Assembly: GCA_021234155.1 (NCBI GenBank)
Contig: JAJEKV010000085.1
Coordinates: 62,001-126,000, forward strand
DNA: 64,000 nt
Reading direction: 5' to 3'
Source of the DNA: Isoetes taiwanensis
Lineage: Eukaryota > Streptophyta > Lycopodiopsida > Isoetales > Isoetaceae
The translations under genes and the position numbers were made by a program. The first letter of the stretch is position 1. Every line of letters begins with the position of its first letter. The notes below the pieces were generated by a model. It worked only from the letters and a program-made list of their open reading frames with translations. It did no database searches and was not told where the DNA came from. Positions 45,355 to 55,442 of the stretch are shown piece after piece.

Positions 45355-45565
45355 TTGAGTTCAAATGGAGCTTTAAATGGTGCGGCGACCCCATTTCAAG
45401 CTGAAGTTACCATCAGAATGGGCATAAACTCCATTTAGCTTAAATGGAGCTAAAATTCAATGGAATCACTTTTTCTCCATTAAGCTAAATGGAGCATGTG
45501 CGCCATTTAACTAGTTCCCTGGATTCATTTAGCATGAAATAGGGCCATTGCGCTATTTAAGCTCT
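45355..45565. repeat. Cluster of short TTTAGCTTAAATGG inverted words
   Basis: CTCCATTTAGCTTAAATGGA and shorter variants (CAAATGGAGC, GCTAAATGGAGC, GCGCCATTTAA) recur in both orientations. The arrangement recalls the GGCGCC palindromes but the sequence differs. Confidence 0.6.
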
Positions 45566-46305
45566 ATTGAAAAACCTTCATCTGTATTTAGGCTATATAA
45601 CTCCAACAAAGATACATGATCATTCCATTTAGCTTCAAATATAGCTGACACTCTATTATATGACAGAATGTAATTGGCATTAGATCCATATTAAATGCCA
45701 TTTAGAAGATTTGATGACATGAACCCACAAATGACCTTTTTCAACCATGCAAGATGTCTTCCTATTATGTGAATAAACAAATTGTGGTTCATGATATACC
45801 ATTGAAAAGATACACCATCCATAGTATGCTTGTGGTCCAGAAAGTCTGGTTATGTATAACTCATCATATATTTCCATCCTCTTCTTCGTGTTGCAGATGT
45901 TGGAACAAATGACATAACGGAGGCTATAATGGCATATGGTATGCATGGTTGATACTTATGTATATGTATTTTATATATTAAAGATAGATAGATGTATAGG
46001 CATAGCATTATATAGGGTATATATAACCCTTTCATTGGAACCCTTCCAATTTAGGATAACCCTGCAGCAACCATACATTGGAAGGGTTGGTTATATATTT
46101 GAGTATCATGTACACATATATGCATACATAGGTATATAGTGACATATACGATATACATAACCTTCTCCTGCAACATGTATATATAACCCTTTTTAACACA
46201 TGTAACCCTACTATAAGTGTAGAGGTATACATAACCCTCCAATAACCCTACATTAAAATTATTCCAACTTGCCTTATATATTCCATATTTAATGAAACTC
46301 TGCTT
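45566..46305. other. No gene; TATATAACCCTT repeats
   Basis: Simple TATA/GTATAT-rich text. A CCCTTCCAAT / ATTGGAAGGG inverted pair lies near 46035-46090. No coding evidence. Confidence 0.5.
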
Positions 46306-46850
46306 TTGGAGCTTCATGTTGGAGGTTATATTGCCCGAGAGGCTCTTATGGGTGTTAGAAGATGTCACTGCTTTGTGAGTGATGAGCAGGCCAAAGACTT
46401 TCTTGAACCATTCCTCATGCATGTGCTTGCCAAATCTCCTAAAGGCCCTTATGGCAACCTGAAATCATCAGCAATCAAAAGTTTCGTAGACTTCTCCAAT
46501 TCGAAAGTGGACGATGGTTCTGGTGAGGGAACTAGTAATCCGCAGCCTGAAAAGGAAAGCAATGAACAAATAGCTGCTAAACTGGCTGCTCAAAGTAACG
46601 TGATGAAGGCGAACTTGGGGAATATCTATGCCTCCCTTCAGGGTGATGCAAGCAACAACAGAGGAGATTCACAGGTTAACAATGAACAAATTGGCCGGGG
46701 TAACTTGGGCTGAAGCCCACCAAAGCGACTCTAGTGATTCCGCGGGTTTGCCAAATCAATAGTAAAATAATGTCGGTTGTGAAGGGCCTTGTGGAACTAA
46801 TAGAAAATATCAATTCTAACAATCGGAAGAAACCTGACGAATAAGGGTGG
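46306..46850 (+). CDS. Unidentified open frame, possible N-terminal part of the following relic
   Basis: A 135-codon frame (46306-46713) contains DEQAKDFLEPFLMHVLAK and an acidic/Gln-rich tail (NEQIAAKLAAQSNVMK). A shift then gives PTKATLVIPRVCQINSKI and VKGLVELIENINSNNRKKP before a stop. The text is coding-like, but I recognise no family. It lies about 280 bp upstream of the FCP1-type phosphatase relic on the same strand and may have belonged to the same gene. No signal peptide or membrane segment is seen. Confidence 0.4.
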
Positions 46851-47127
46851 CGAAGGGGAGAATGGCGCCGGCGGCGGCACGGCCTGAAGATGATAGGTAT
46901 GGCCTTGCCCACGAAATCGGCGCCATTGGCGTGATTTAATTTGTATTACCTTTGAATTAAATCGCGCTGGCGTGCTTTGATTATTTTTCGTTGTCAAACT
47001 AAATCCCGCCCGGCCTTGATTTGGTTAAGACTATCTCAAATCACGCTTGGCGTTTGTATTGTTTGTGTTATCGTATCTTCTTGTGGGATACATGTTTGAT
47101 GTTTCAGCTTCCATTGCGTTTCTAAGA

Positions 47128-47720
47128 AGGTTGTGGTGTTCGACCTAAACGGAGTCCTTTGCAAGACTTTTCCGAAAAATAAAGTGGCTAGAGATCGGTT
47201 TCATCGGACACCGGTAGAATCAAACACCAAGTGGATCTATCCGCGGCCGCTTGAAGGAGATGCTAGATGAGGCATTCGAGGTTATTTCGAGTTGGTATTT
47301 GGTCATCCATGGAACTAAGGAACATCAAGGATACTTTGGAGGCACGGGGGAAATCGTGTAGACATTGGTTGACCTTTTGGGATCGGAACAAATGTGTGAA
47401 GTTCACTAATCCCAAGGATCCAACGAGGCAAGCCTATCTTCATCAAACACTTGAGTAACATGATGGGCCGAACTTGGTATCGAGAATAAGGATGATATAA
47501 TCATAGTGGATGATGATGCTCTCAAATGCTTCTACAATTAAACGCGAGGCCACAGAATCCACCATCTTACGATCCAAAAACTTTCGACGGATGATTTTAC
47601 GGTGAAGTTTGTGTCTATTACGTATAAATTTGGCTATGGGGATGGCCGGTGGATGAAGTGTTAGATTCATACCCAGAACCTGGATAGAGCGGTGACATGG
47701 AACCACACCTTGTTAAATAC
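47128..47720 (+). pseudogene. FCP1/NIF-type HAD phosphatase-like relic
   Basis: VVVFDLNGVLCKTF (about 47,130-47,170) matches the first motif of the FCP1/NIF-like HAD family, here with D-L-N-G in place of D-x-D-x-T. In other frames come FRVGIWSSMELRNIKDTL, FWDRNKCVKF and VDDDALKCFYN, matching the order of later family motifs. At least three frame changes and several stops break it. In intact relatives the fold removes phosphate from proteins. The Asp-to-Asn change would by itself argue against catalysis, but similar N-type motifs occur in plant members. Confidence 0.65.
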
Positions 47721-48049
47721 GTGGAAAAACATGGATTGATCCCTTAATGTTTTATTGGAATATATGATATTTTTGTATGATATTTGTGCCATGTATCGAT
47801 AATTTCGAGTCTGGAATTGCCTCGCAAATAATGCAATGTGTTATTATCAAACCTAATATTATCATCTAAATGCTCTTCAATTCTGGTCTCATCTATGTTA
47901 GCAACTTGCTCTTCATTTTTGCATATTTCAATTCGCATATGAAACGTCACACATGAATCGCAACCTTATGTTATTTTTGAAGTCCAAAAAAAAAGATTAA
48001 AAAAAACAAAAACCCCCTAGAAGACAACAGCAGGTTGGCGTGATTTTGG
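47721..48049. other. No gene recognised
   Basis: AT-rich sequence between the phosphatase relic and the long duplication. I see nothing to report. Confidence 0.5.
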
Positions 48050-49287
48050 AGTTGACATAATCCCAATTTAATTGGATGATGGTTTCTGGCTCTTGCATTT
48101 GCCTGCTTCTAGATCACTTGATTCTGCCCTTCTCAAATACAATTGTGCTTCCTCAATGTTAGCTATAATTTCCTCTTTTCTCAGTTCTTTTCGTACAGTA
48201 GATTCTCATGTGTAAAAAAACTACTGTCCAGAACCAAATATGTGTCATTGTAAGTTTGAATCTGTAAATGGTCATATAGACACAAAACTAGCAAGTTGCC
48301 ACATGAACTTGCAAATACTGTAATGGTGCATCACGAATTTAATATTCCGAAATACATGTTGGTTTCCATATGCAGATACTTTATGCATATTGTCCTAATG
48401 CATCCACACAAAGATCCCTGGGATTGAAATCCGAACAACGTTACCGGTTATTATGGTCCTAACAAAGAGCACATCAAGACACCACCACAAGCTAACCCAT
48501 AAATATCTTAGCGTTTCTAATGGTTTGACCATAGAAATCGTGGCTCAAAGAACTTAAAAGAAATCTATTGATGCTAGCACGCCCCTGTGGCAACGACCAG
48601 ATGACTATCATACCACAAAGTTTTACTGGTTTGATCAAGGCACGATTTTAAGCTTCAAGAACGGCAAAAAACAAGTGATCTTCCAGCATTGTTCAGAGAT
48701 GAAGGAAAATTGAAATCTCTACACGTGAATCGGAGAAGAAAGAAAAAACTAACACGAAGAAGAATCCGTTCTGCCACATGTAATGCATGTCAAAAGAAGG
48801 CCTTGAGAAAAGGTATGGGGACATGTTCCACCGTGCAAGAAGTCCAAATCATCACATTTTACGGGCCATATCAGTAAGCAAAATCGACTAAGCCTTCTTC
48901 TTGCCCCGTTCAACAGTACCGGATAAAACCTCCAGCCCTAGTTTAGGCGATTAGAACCTTCAATAGAATTTTTACAAAGAGAGTATTGTCTCACGGTCCT
49001 GTAATCACTTCGAATCTCTCTGAGGAGAGAGAAAGAAATAAGGGAACGAAAAAAAAGGGGAAGCGGGGAACGTAATGGAGGAAGCGCAGGGAAGAAGAAA
49101 CAACGGGTACCTGAATGAATCTCCCTTTCCATTTTCTTGCCCTTTCTAATTTTCCTGGCCTTAGATATGAATTAATAAAGATCTAATGGTAAAAGTGTAT
49201 GCCACTTGAGATTTTGCCGAGGTGGCAATGCGACGTTTATAGGCTAGAATTGTAGAAAAGGGTGTCGGCTTGGTTGGGCTAGCGTGC
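48050..49287. repeat. Direct duplication, copy 1 (~1.24 kb)
   Basis: GTTGACATAATCCCAATTTA at 48051 recurs at 49334, and the two sequences stay nearly identical to CTNGCGTGC (49287 and 50564). Differences are sparse. They include GTTACCGGTTATTATGGTCC against GTACCAGTTATGGTCC, and CCCCTGTGGCAACGACCAG against CCCACAGCAACGCGACGG. No TG...CA ends, primer site or coding frame supports an LTR pair. Confidence 0.92.
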
Positions 49288-49332
49288 AAGGGCTTATTGT
49301 TGCAAGAAAAAAATCTTGGTGATTTTGAATGG

Positions 49333-50564
49333 AGTTGACATAATCCCAATTTAATTGGATGATGGTTTCTGGCTCTTGCATTTGCCTGCTTCTAGATCAC
49401 TTGATTCTGCCCTTCTCAAATACAATTGTGCTTCCTCAATGTTAGCTATAATTTCCTCTTTTCTCAGTTCTTTTCGTACAGTAGATTCTCGTGTGTAAAA
49501 AAACTACTGTCGAGAACCAAATATGTGTCATTGTAAGTTTGAATCTGTAAATGGTCATATAGACACAAAACTAGCAAGTTGCCACATGAACTTGCAAATA
49601 CTGTAATGGTGCATCACGAATTTAATATTCCGAAATACATGTTGGTTTCCATATGCAGATACTTTATGCATATTGTCCTAATGCATCCACACAAAGATCC
49701 CTGGGATTGAAATCCGAACAACGTACCAGTTATGGTCCTAACAAAGAGCACATCAAGACACCACCACAAGCTAACCCATAAATATCTTAGCGTTTCTAAT
49801 GGTTTGACCATAGAAATCGTGGCTCAAAGAACTTAAAAGAAATCTATTGATGCTAGCACGCCCACAGCAACGCGACGGATATTTGTCATACCACAAAGTT
49901 TTACTGGTTTGATCAAGGCACGATTTTAAGCTTCAAGAACGGCAAAAAACAAGTGATCTTCCAGCATTGTTCAGAGATGAAGGAAAATTGAAATCTCTAC
50001 ACGTAACTGGAGAAGAAAGAAAAAAACTAACCTGAAGAAGAATCCGTTCTGCCACATGTAATGCATGTCAAAAGAAGGCCTTGAGAAAAGGTATGGGGAC
50101 ATGTTCCACCGTGCAAGAAGTCCAAATCATCTGTTTCTGGGCCATATCAGTAAGCAAAATCGACTAAGCCTTCTTCTTGCCCCGTTCAACAGTACCGGAT
50201 AAAACCTCCAGCCCTAGTTTAGGCGATTAGAACCTTCAATAGAATATTTTACAAAGAGAGTATTGTCTCACGGTCCTGTAATCACTTCGAATCTCTCTGA
50301 GGAGAGAGAAAGAAATAAGGGAACGAAAAAAAAGGGGAAGCGGGGAACGTAATGGAGGAAGCGCAGGGAAGAAGAAACAACGGGTACCTGAATGAATCTC
50401 CCTTTCCATTTTCTTGCCCTTTCTAATTTTCCTGGCCTTAGATATGAATTAATAAAGATCTAATGGTAAAAGTGTATGCCACTTGAGATTTTGCTGAGGT
50501 GGCAATGCGACGTTTATAGGCTAGAATTGTAGAAAAGGGTGTCGGCTTGGTTGGGCTGGCGTGC
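49333..50564. repeat. Direct duplication, copy 2 (~1.23 kb)
   Basis: Second copy of the unit at 48050, offset 1,283 bp. The 46-bp spacer (GTGCAAGGGCTTATTGTTGC...GATTTTGAATGG) reappears right of copy 2 after a 203-bp insertion. The duplicated block therefore originally included this spacer and abutted the SART3-like exon. Confidence 0.92.
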
Positions 50565-50767
50565 TTTAAAAAACAATGCAATAAAAAAAACAATGGCATG
50601 CAGGGCTCAAGAACCCATACTTTAGGGTTGTGTAGATTAGGGTCTGGTCTATTGATTGGATTTGTGGGAGGCCTTTCGATTGTGGTCTTCTAGTTGTGAA
50701 GTTGCTACGTCGAAGCAGGAGCTATGACCTATACAAATAGTTAGGTTATGATTTAATATCTAGGGCT
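50565..50767. mobile_element. 203-bp insertion flanked by GCGTGC
   Basis: Comparison of the two duplication copies shows extra sequence here, bounded by GCGTGC on the left (50559-50564) and GCGTGC on the right (50769). This is consistent with a small insertion and a ~6-bp target duplication. It has no recognisable terminal repeats and is AT-rich. Confidence 0.5.
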
Positions 50768-51043
50768 CGCGTGCAAGGGCTTATTGTTGCAAGGAAAAAA
50801 TCTTGGTGATTTTGAATGGAGTCCGAAAGGGAGCTGCTGGATGCATCAACTCGGATTCGAAGCAGTGCAAGGGGTTATTGTTATAGGGAAAAAACCTTGG
50901 TGATTTTGAATGGAGTCCGGAAGGGAGCTGGGGGATGCATTAGCTCAGATTCGGAAGCTGATGAAAGCAAAAACATGGAGAAAATTGAACAGCTACAACT
51001 TACATTATCTCAGAACCCAAACAACTATGAAGCTCATATTCAG
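50768..51043 (+). pseudogene. SART3-like first-exon fragment, internally duplicated
   Basis: KNMEKIEQLQLTLSQNPNNY followed by EAHIQ ends at a consensus donor (CAG|GTTTTG, 51043). The NPxNYxAHIQ text resembles the start of the HAT-repeat region of SART3-type splicing/recycling factors. Upstream, GTGCAAGGGCTTATTGTTGC through AAAGGGAGCTG occurs twice (about 50768-50863 and 50859-50955), a tandem doubling of the 5' part. No following exon is recognisable. Family identification rests on a short segment. Confidence 0.5.
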
Positions 51044-51939
51044 GTTTTGAAAGGCACCTTCTATCTTTTCCTTTATTGAAAAGCTCATCAAATATATCAT
51101 TGCTACTGGCTCCCAGCTTATAAATGCACCGCGAAAGCCAGACCGTGCACAAACAGGGAAGGGTAATTCTTGGCATCACCAAAAAAAAATTTCCATCATG
51201 TATCTGTTCATCCAGTTTCTTTCGTACTGAGAAACAGGTCTTTTGGTGTATTATAGGAAATACGCAAAAAGCCGCTCCTCCAGTTTATCATATTCAATTG
51301 GCACAAATATATGGATATGAGGTTTGTGATTGTGTATTTTGAGGCCTATGTAACTGGAATAATAATCCAAAAATTTTAACATGGATTTATGAAATATTAT
51401 GAGAGGATTTATAACAAAATTTGGAAGTTGTATATTTGAAAGCTGTAGTGTCTTGCCAAGCAGAAGAGGTAGGAATTGAAGCTGTTGTGTTGTGTTGAGA
51501 CGTGGTCTATGATGGCTACATCTACAGCAGCAACAAAAACTTAGACGGAGCTGCATAGTCACTTGCAGTAGTTCTGCATAGCCCTATTGCCATTAAATTT
51601 TGTCCAATCAAACAATATTTTCAAATTTTGTAAAGCTTTTTAGCAATTGGGCTGAAAAAGCTCTATTTGGGTTGCCCCTAGGGGGCAAGCTCTGGTCCAT
51701 GTGGGTTTATAGCATATTTTAGGTATATGCTACTATATGTTAGGAATATGCCATGACTGCTCCAAACTTGCTATAGGGTATAAACTGGCGGTGGCTGCTG
51801 TTGTTGGGCAGTAAGTTTGGTAATCGGCTAACCGATGCTTGGAATGCATTCGAAGGTATTTCAGTGTATTCGATGATTGGAAGGCATGTGAATCTTGATT
51901 CCGGCAAGGATCCTTTGTCTGCCAAAGTTTAAAGAGACA
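51044..51939. other. No exon recognised
   Basis: Between the SART3-like and MSH6 pieces there are short frames (51124-51342, 51733-51942 minus and others). None shows a domain. It may be intron sequence carried along with the fragments. Confidence 0.45.
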
Positions 51940-52877
51940 CATGGATTACGAGGAGTCTGCAGAAGGAAGTTCGTTTTCTGGTGTTAGGAATGTGCAAGAT
52001 TTTGCCGTACATCATCTAGTTCCAGGCATTAAAAGAATGAAGAAGATACATACCAGCCAAATAGTGACTCCAGTAAACGAAGGAAACTGTTGGAATTTCT
52101 AGGAATAGATCAAGATTTGCAGAAAGGTTCCGGGGCAAATGCACAGTCTAAATTTGAGTGGATTCAGCCATGCGAAATCCGTGATAGAATGAAGCGAAAG
52201 CCTGGTGATCCTCTGTATGAAACAGGACCATCTATATTCCACCTGACATATTTAAGAAATTTTCTGCTTCTCAAAAGCAATATTGGGACATCAAACAACA
52301 GTATATGGGCACGATACTCCTTTTCAAAGTGGTAAGTTATCTCATTCTTTGATACTACTATATGCTATTAAAATTCTCGTGAGAGTCTATATCATTATCA
52401 TGTAATGCAGGGAAAGTTCTATGAACTTTATGAGTTGGATGCAGAGATTGGTCACAAGGAACTGGATTGAAAAATGACCATAAGTGGAGTTGGAAAACGC
52501 AGACAGGTTCGTAAAGTTGTAAAGGTCGGTCTTCTAGGGAATGACTTGTATTAGGCTTATGTTTAGCTTAATGAAGTCCTGTCATCATCATATATTCTGC
52601 CACTTCGGAACACACCTCTCCTTACAGTTTAAACTCAGGTTTTAGATAACAGCATATTCTTTTGATTGAACTTCATGTTTTTATAGGAAGCATACATTCA
52701 TCATCCTGCATAGCTTGTAAAAATGTGCTTTTAAGACTTGCATCACTATCATGTACTACGTGGCTACTTTAATTTCTAAAAGAGCTTTCCAATGTAAATT
52801 CAATGTGTCATAATTGGGATAGGTCGGAGTACCAGAGAGTGGCATTGATGATGCAGTGCATAAACTAGTAGCACGGG
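51940..52877 (+). pseudogene. MSH6: MSH6 mismatch-repair gene fragment (early exons with introns)
   Basis: MSH6 pairs with MSH2 to recognise base mismatches. Here SSKRRKLLEFLGIDQDLQKG, FEWIQPCEIRDRMKRKPGDP and, after a frameshift near 52,225, PPDIFKKFSASQKQYWDIKQ match the region before and into the mismatch-binding domain. An intron follows (GTAAGT at 52332). An exon 52411-52506 then has GKFYELYELDAEIGHKELD, a TGA in place of Trp (52468-52470) and KMTISGVGK. A further exon 52823-52877 gives VGVPESGIDDAVHKLVARG. The sequence stops there, and the ATPase half is absent. Retained introns show that it is a DNA-level copy, not a retrocopy. Confidence 0.9.
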
Positions 52878-53034
52878 GTGAGTTTCTTCCTTTAGGGTTG
52901 ACATGCGTTTGTGTTATTTAAGCTAATAAGCCTGTATAGTTACAAGGTTGGAAGGGTGGAACAAATTGAAACAGAATCGCACATAAAGATAATAAGCAAA
53001 ACTCTATTATTTAGTCCCAAGTCCATGCCATGAG

Positions 53035-54230
53035 CCTATGCAAGAGAACAAAACGGTGTTAGCCATGTTCTATTTTCATGGTTTGCTGTGGTTTCTATGT
53101 TCAACAATTCAGGGTATTCTGTTGTATATGAGAATATCTTGGCAGTTAGAACTTCTTCATTCTTGCGGCTATGGCTTGGCTTGGTGATATTGATGGGAAA
53201 CACCATATTTCCTCCATGTCTTAGGGGTGTCATTTGGATTCTTCATTATTTTTCTAGAAAGAAACACAGAGCAGCATATGAGTACCTCCTTGACCATCCA
53301 AAACACTTCTACGCTCATCTTTTTCCACGCACAAAAACTATATGGCTTATGATGACCATTTTGGACTTCAATGTTTTTCAGACCTTTACCTTTCTTCTAT
53401 CTGAATGGAGTGGTGCTGCCTTGGAAGGAATATCAACAAGGACAAGCTTGTAATAGCAGTTTTTTCAGTCAATCTCAACTAGAAATGCAGGGGCAGGTAT
53501 TGTAAATTTTTTGGCAACTCTCTCCAGGTAGTATTTGCAATCATGATGTGAGTTCAAATTTCTATATTATTCGCTCATTCTGCTTATATATCATATCTAG
53601 AAATGTAATACGTTGACTACATGCAGGTATATTGTAGTCTACCCAGTTTTCCTTTTAAGAAAAACAACTAGAATGAAAGCTAAGGACAGGAAACGAGGCA
53701 CCTACAAACAGAACTTGAGGCAGTCCAGGAAGTTACTTGCAAAAGAATCTCCATATTTGGCGAGTGTTGTGTTCTTGCTTTGTGTTCTAGAAAGGAAAAA
53801 AATTGTCCATGATGGACTTAACCTTTCCATTTTCAACATGATCTTTGAAGTAGTCAGGTTGGAATGAGGAAACCTTTGTGATTATGTTGGGTGTCAGATT
53901 TGGATGCTAACATGTTTATTCTGTTCTGCAGTGGATATGGCAATGCAGGCTTGTCTGTAGGCTACAGCTGCCAATTGATTGCTTCCAGGCCTTGCACAGA
54001 TGTGCCATTCTGTTTGTCTGGATTATTTAGTGTTGCAGGAAAGCTGGTAATTATGGTAATGCTTCTTGGAAGACACAGAGGTTTGTGGGAACATATGGTT
54101 GAATGGAGACTTGTACAAGTTCAAACTCCATCTACATTGACTGATGGAATTATAAGACCAGAAGTAGTTCATCTTCTAGCTGTGATAGAGGTACTAAAAA
54201 GTAGAGCTAATGCAATTGTTGTTTTTGAGC
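53035..54230 (+). pseudogene. HKT1-like: HKT/Trk-type sodium-potassium transporter, C-terminal half
   Basis: HKT proteins carry Na+ or K+ across the plasma membrane through four pore loops. Three exons are visible. Exon one (about 53035-53527) has VSMFNNSGYSVVYENIL (third pore loop, filter Gly kept) and GNTIFPPCLRGVIWIL. Exon two (53627-53857) has YIVVYPVFLLRKTTRMK, CVLERKKI and FNMIFEVV. Exon three (from 53932) has SGYGNAGLSVGYSC (fourth pore loop, Gly kept) and AGKLVIMVMLLGRHRGL. Splice sites are consensus. TAA-TAG at 53451-53456, bracketed by a T-run slip, breaks the frame. The first two pore loops are missing. The last exon runs into an LTR-type repeat at 54.28 kb. Confidence 0.88.
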
Positions 54231-54284
54231 TTGTGTTTTATTGGTCAAGTGGAGGGAGGTCCCTGCCGGATCATGTGTTGCCAC

Positions 54285-54640
54285 GATCCTCTAGTCACCC
54301 GTGGAGCCACTAGACCTCAGGAAGGGAAGATGCAATCCTATATCATCGGACTGGGGAGATGCAAGCCGGAGTAGTCCCAATGGGTGTACCATAGGATTAC
54401 GTCTTCGGCAGGTTATAGTCACGCCAGAGCCCGATTTACCCGTCTGCAAAGTATGCATAGGAGGGGCGGATGGAGTGGTCAACCTTAGCCATTGTCTATA
54501 GCCAGCCCCGTCATTGTTATATCTCGGTCTGCTCTATCTTGTGGCACGGCTATCAGTTTACTTTCCTTACGAGTCTGAGCCTGAGTAGGAGCTCTCATGT
54601 TCTATGGCATGATGATATCTTTGTTGTATCTATGGATGTA
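54285..54640 (+). repeat. LTR-type interspersed repeat, copy 2
   Basis: Counterpart of 1825-2165, with AAAGTATGCATAGGAGGGGC as the best-conserved block. It starts about 55 bp after the HKT-like coding text ends, so the repeat marks the 3' break of the gene fragment. Related GC-rich text continues to about 54.9 kb. Confidence 0.65.
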
Positions 54641-55180
54641 CGGATGTGCTATCCTGCGAGATAGTTAGATGTATTGTTGTTGTTAGTGCTGACAAATGTT
54701 ATGCTTCCATTGTTATAGGAGCCCATAGGGGAAGGGCGCGCAAGACACCTTTGTGTCCCCTTCCCGCACTAGGGATACCCTGAGGTGTAGGATAGACGGA
54801 CAGCCCATGTGGCCGAAGGGCTGGGTGGGGGATTTCCTGCGAGATGCACGACCGGGCGTCATATATTTGGTGGGGAACGTTACAAGAATGGCATGCAATT
54901 GACTATAATAAACAGAAAGAAAACATCAACATACTCACATTTGTCACAATAACTTATGCTGCAACATTTGCTAGTAAGAATTGCATCATGTAGTACATAT
55001 GGCACGAAGCACTTAGGAATTCGGCAGGAATGTCTTCTAATATACCTATAGCATGAAAAATATTATCTTTCTCAAGTATTTTCCTGTAAAAATGTTATAA
55101 TTGTATCAGCGGCCTGATCATACATAGTAATAGATGAAAGAAGCTTAACCATTGAGCTTTATAATGGAATCGTTCTCCTC
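54641..55180. other. Probable LTR remainder, then no gene
   Basis: 54.72-54.89 kb is GC-rich (GGGGAAGGGCGCGC and following) and may be the end of the same LTR-type repeat. 54.9-55.18 kb is ordinary AT-rich sequence. Confidence 0.4.
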
Positions 55181-55442
55181 GAGGTAATGGATCACAGCGG
55201 ACTCGATTATGCCCCCTCATCCGGGCATTAACCTCAATTTGTACTTGTGATTATGTATATAAGCTGTGCAAGATGTCAATATCCTTATTGCTACTAAGGT
55301 TTTCCCAGAAAACCCTTGAGGCGGAGGTTTTTAATCCTCGGTAATAATCTGCTTGCTACTCTCTCTTTGTACTTGGGTCCCATAGGCCAGTTGGTCTCCG
55401 TGGACGATAAAATCATCTTCTATTCTATTCTATTCTTCTAAT
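55181..55442 (+). mobile_element. LINE family A 3' end, 5'-truncated copy
   Basis: It begins in CGAGGTAATGGATCACAGCG and continues with GTACTTGTGATTATGTATAT, the AAAACCC.T.GAGGCGGAGG hairpin, GGTCCCATAGGCCAGTTGGT and GTGGACGATAAAATCAT, then a (TTCTA)n tail. It aligns with 61.66-61.93 kb throughout and with 29.1-29.26 kb at its end. No coding part remains, as in typical 5'-truncated LINE insertions. Confidence 0.88.

Noticed and set aside
48050-50564. LTR pair
   Set aside because: The repeats are long and direct but lack TG...CA ends, a primer-binding site and a polypurine tract, and they are adjacent with only a 46-bp spacer. A tandem duplication is simpler.
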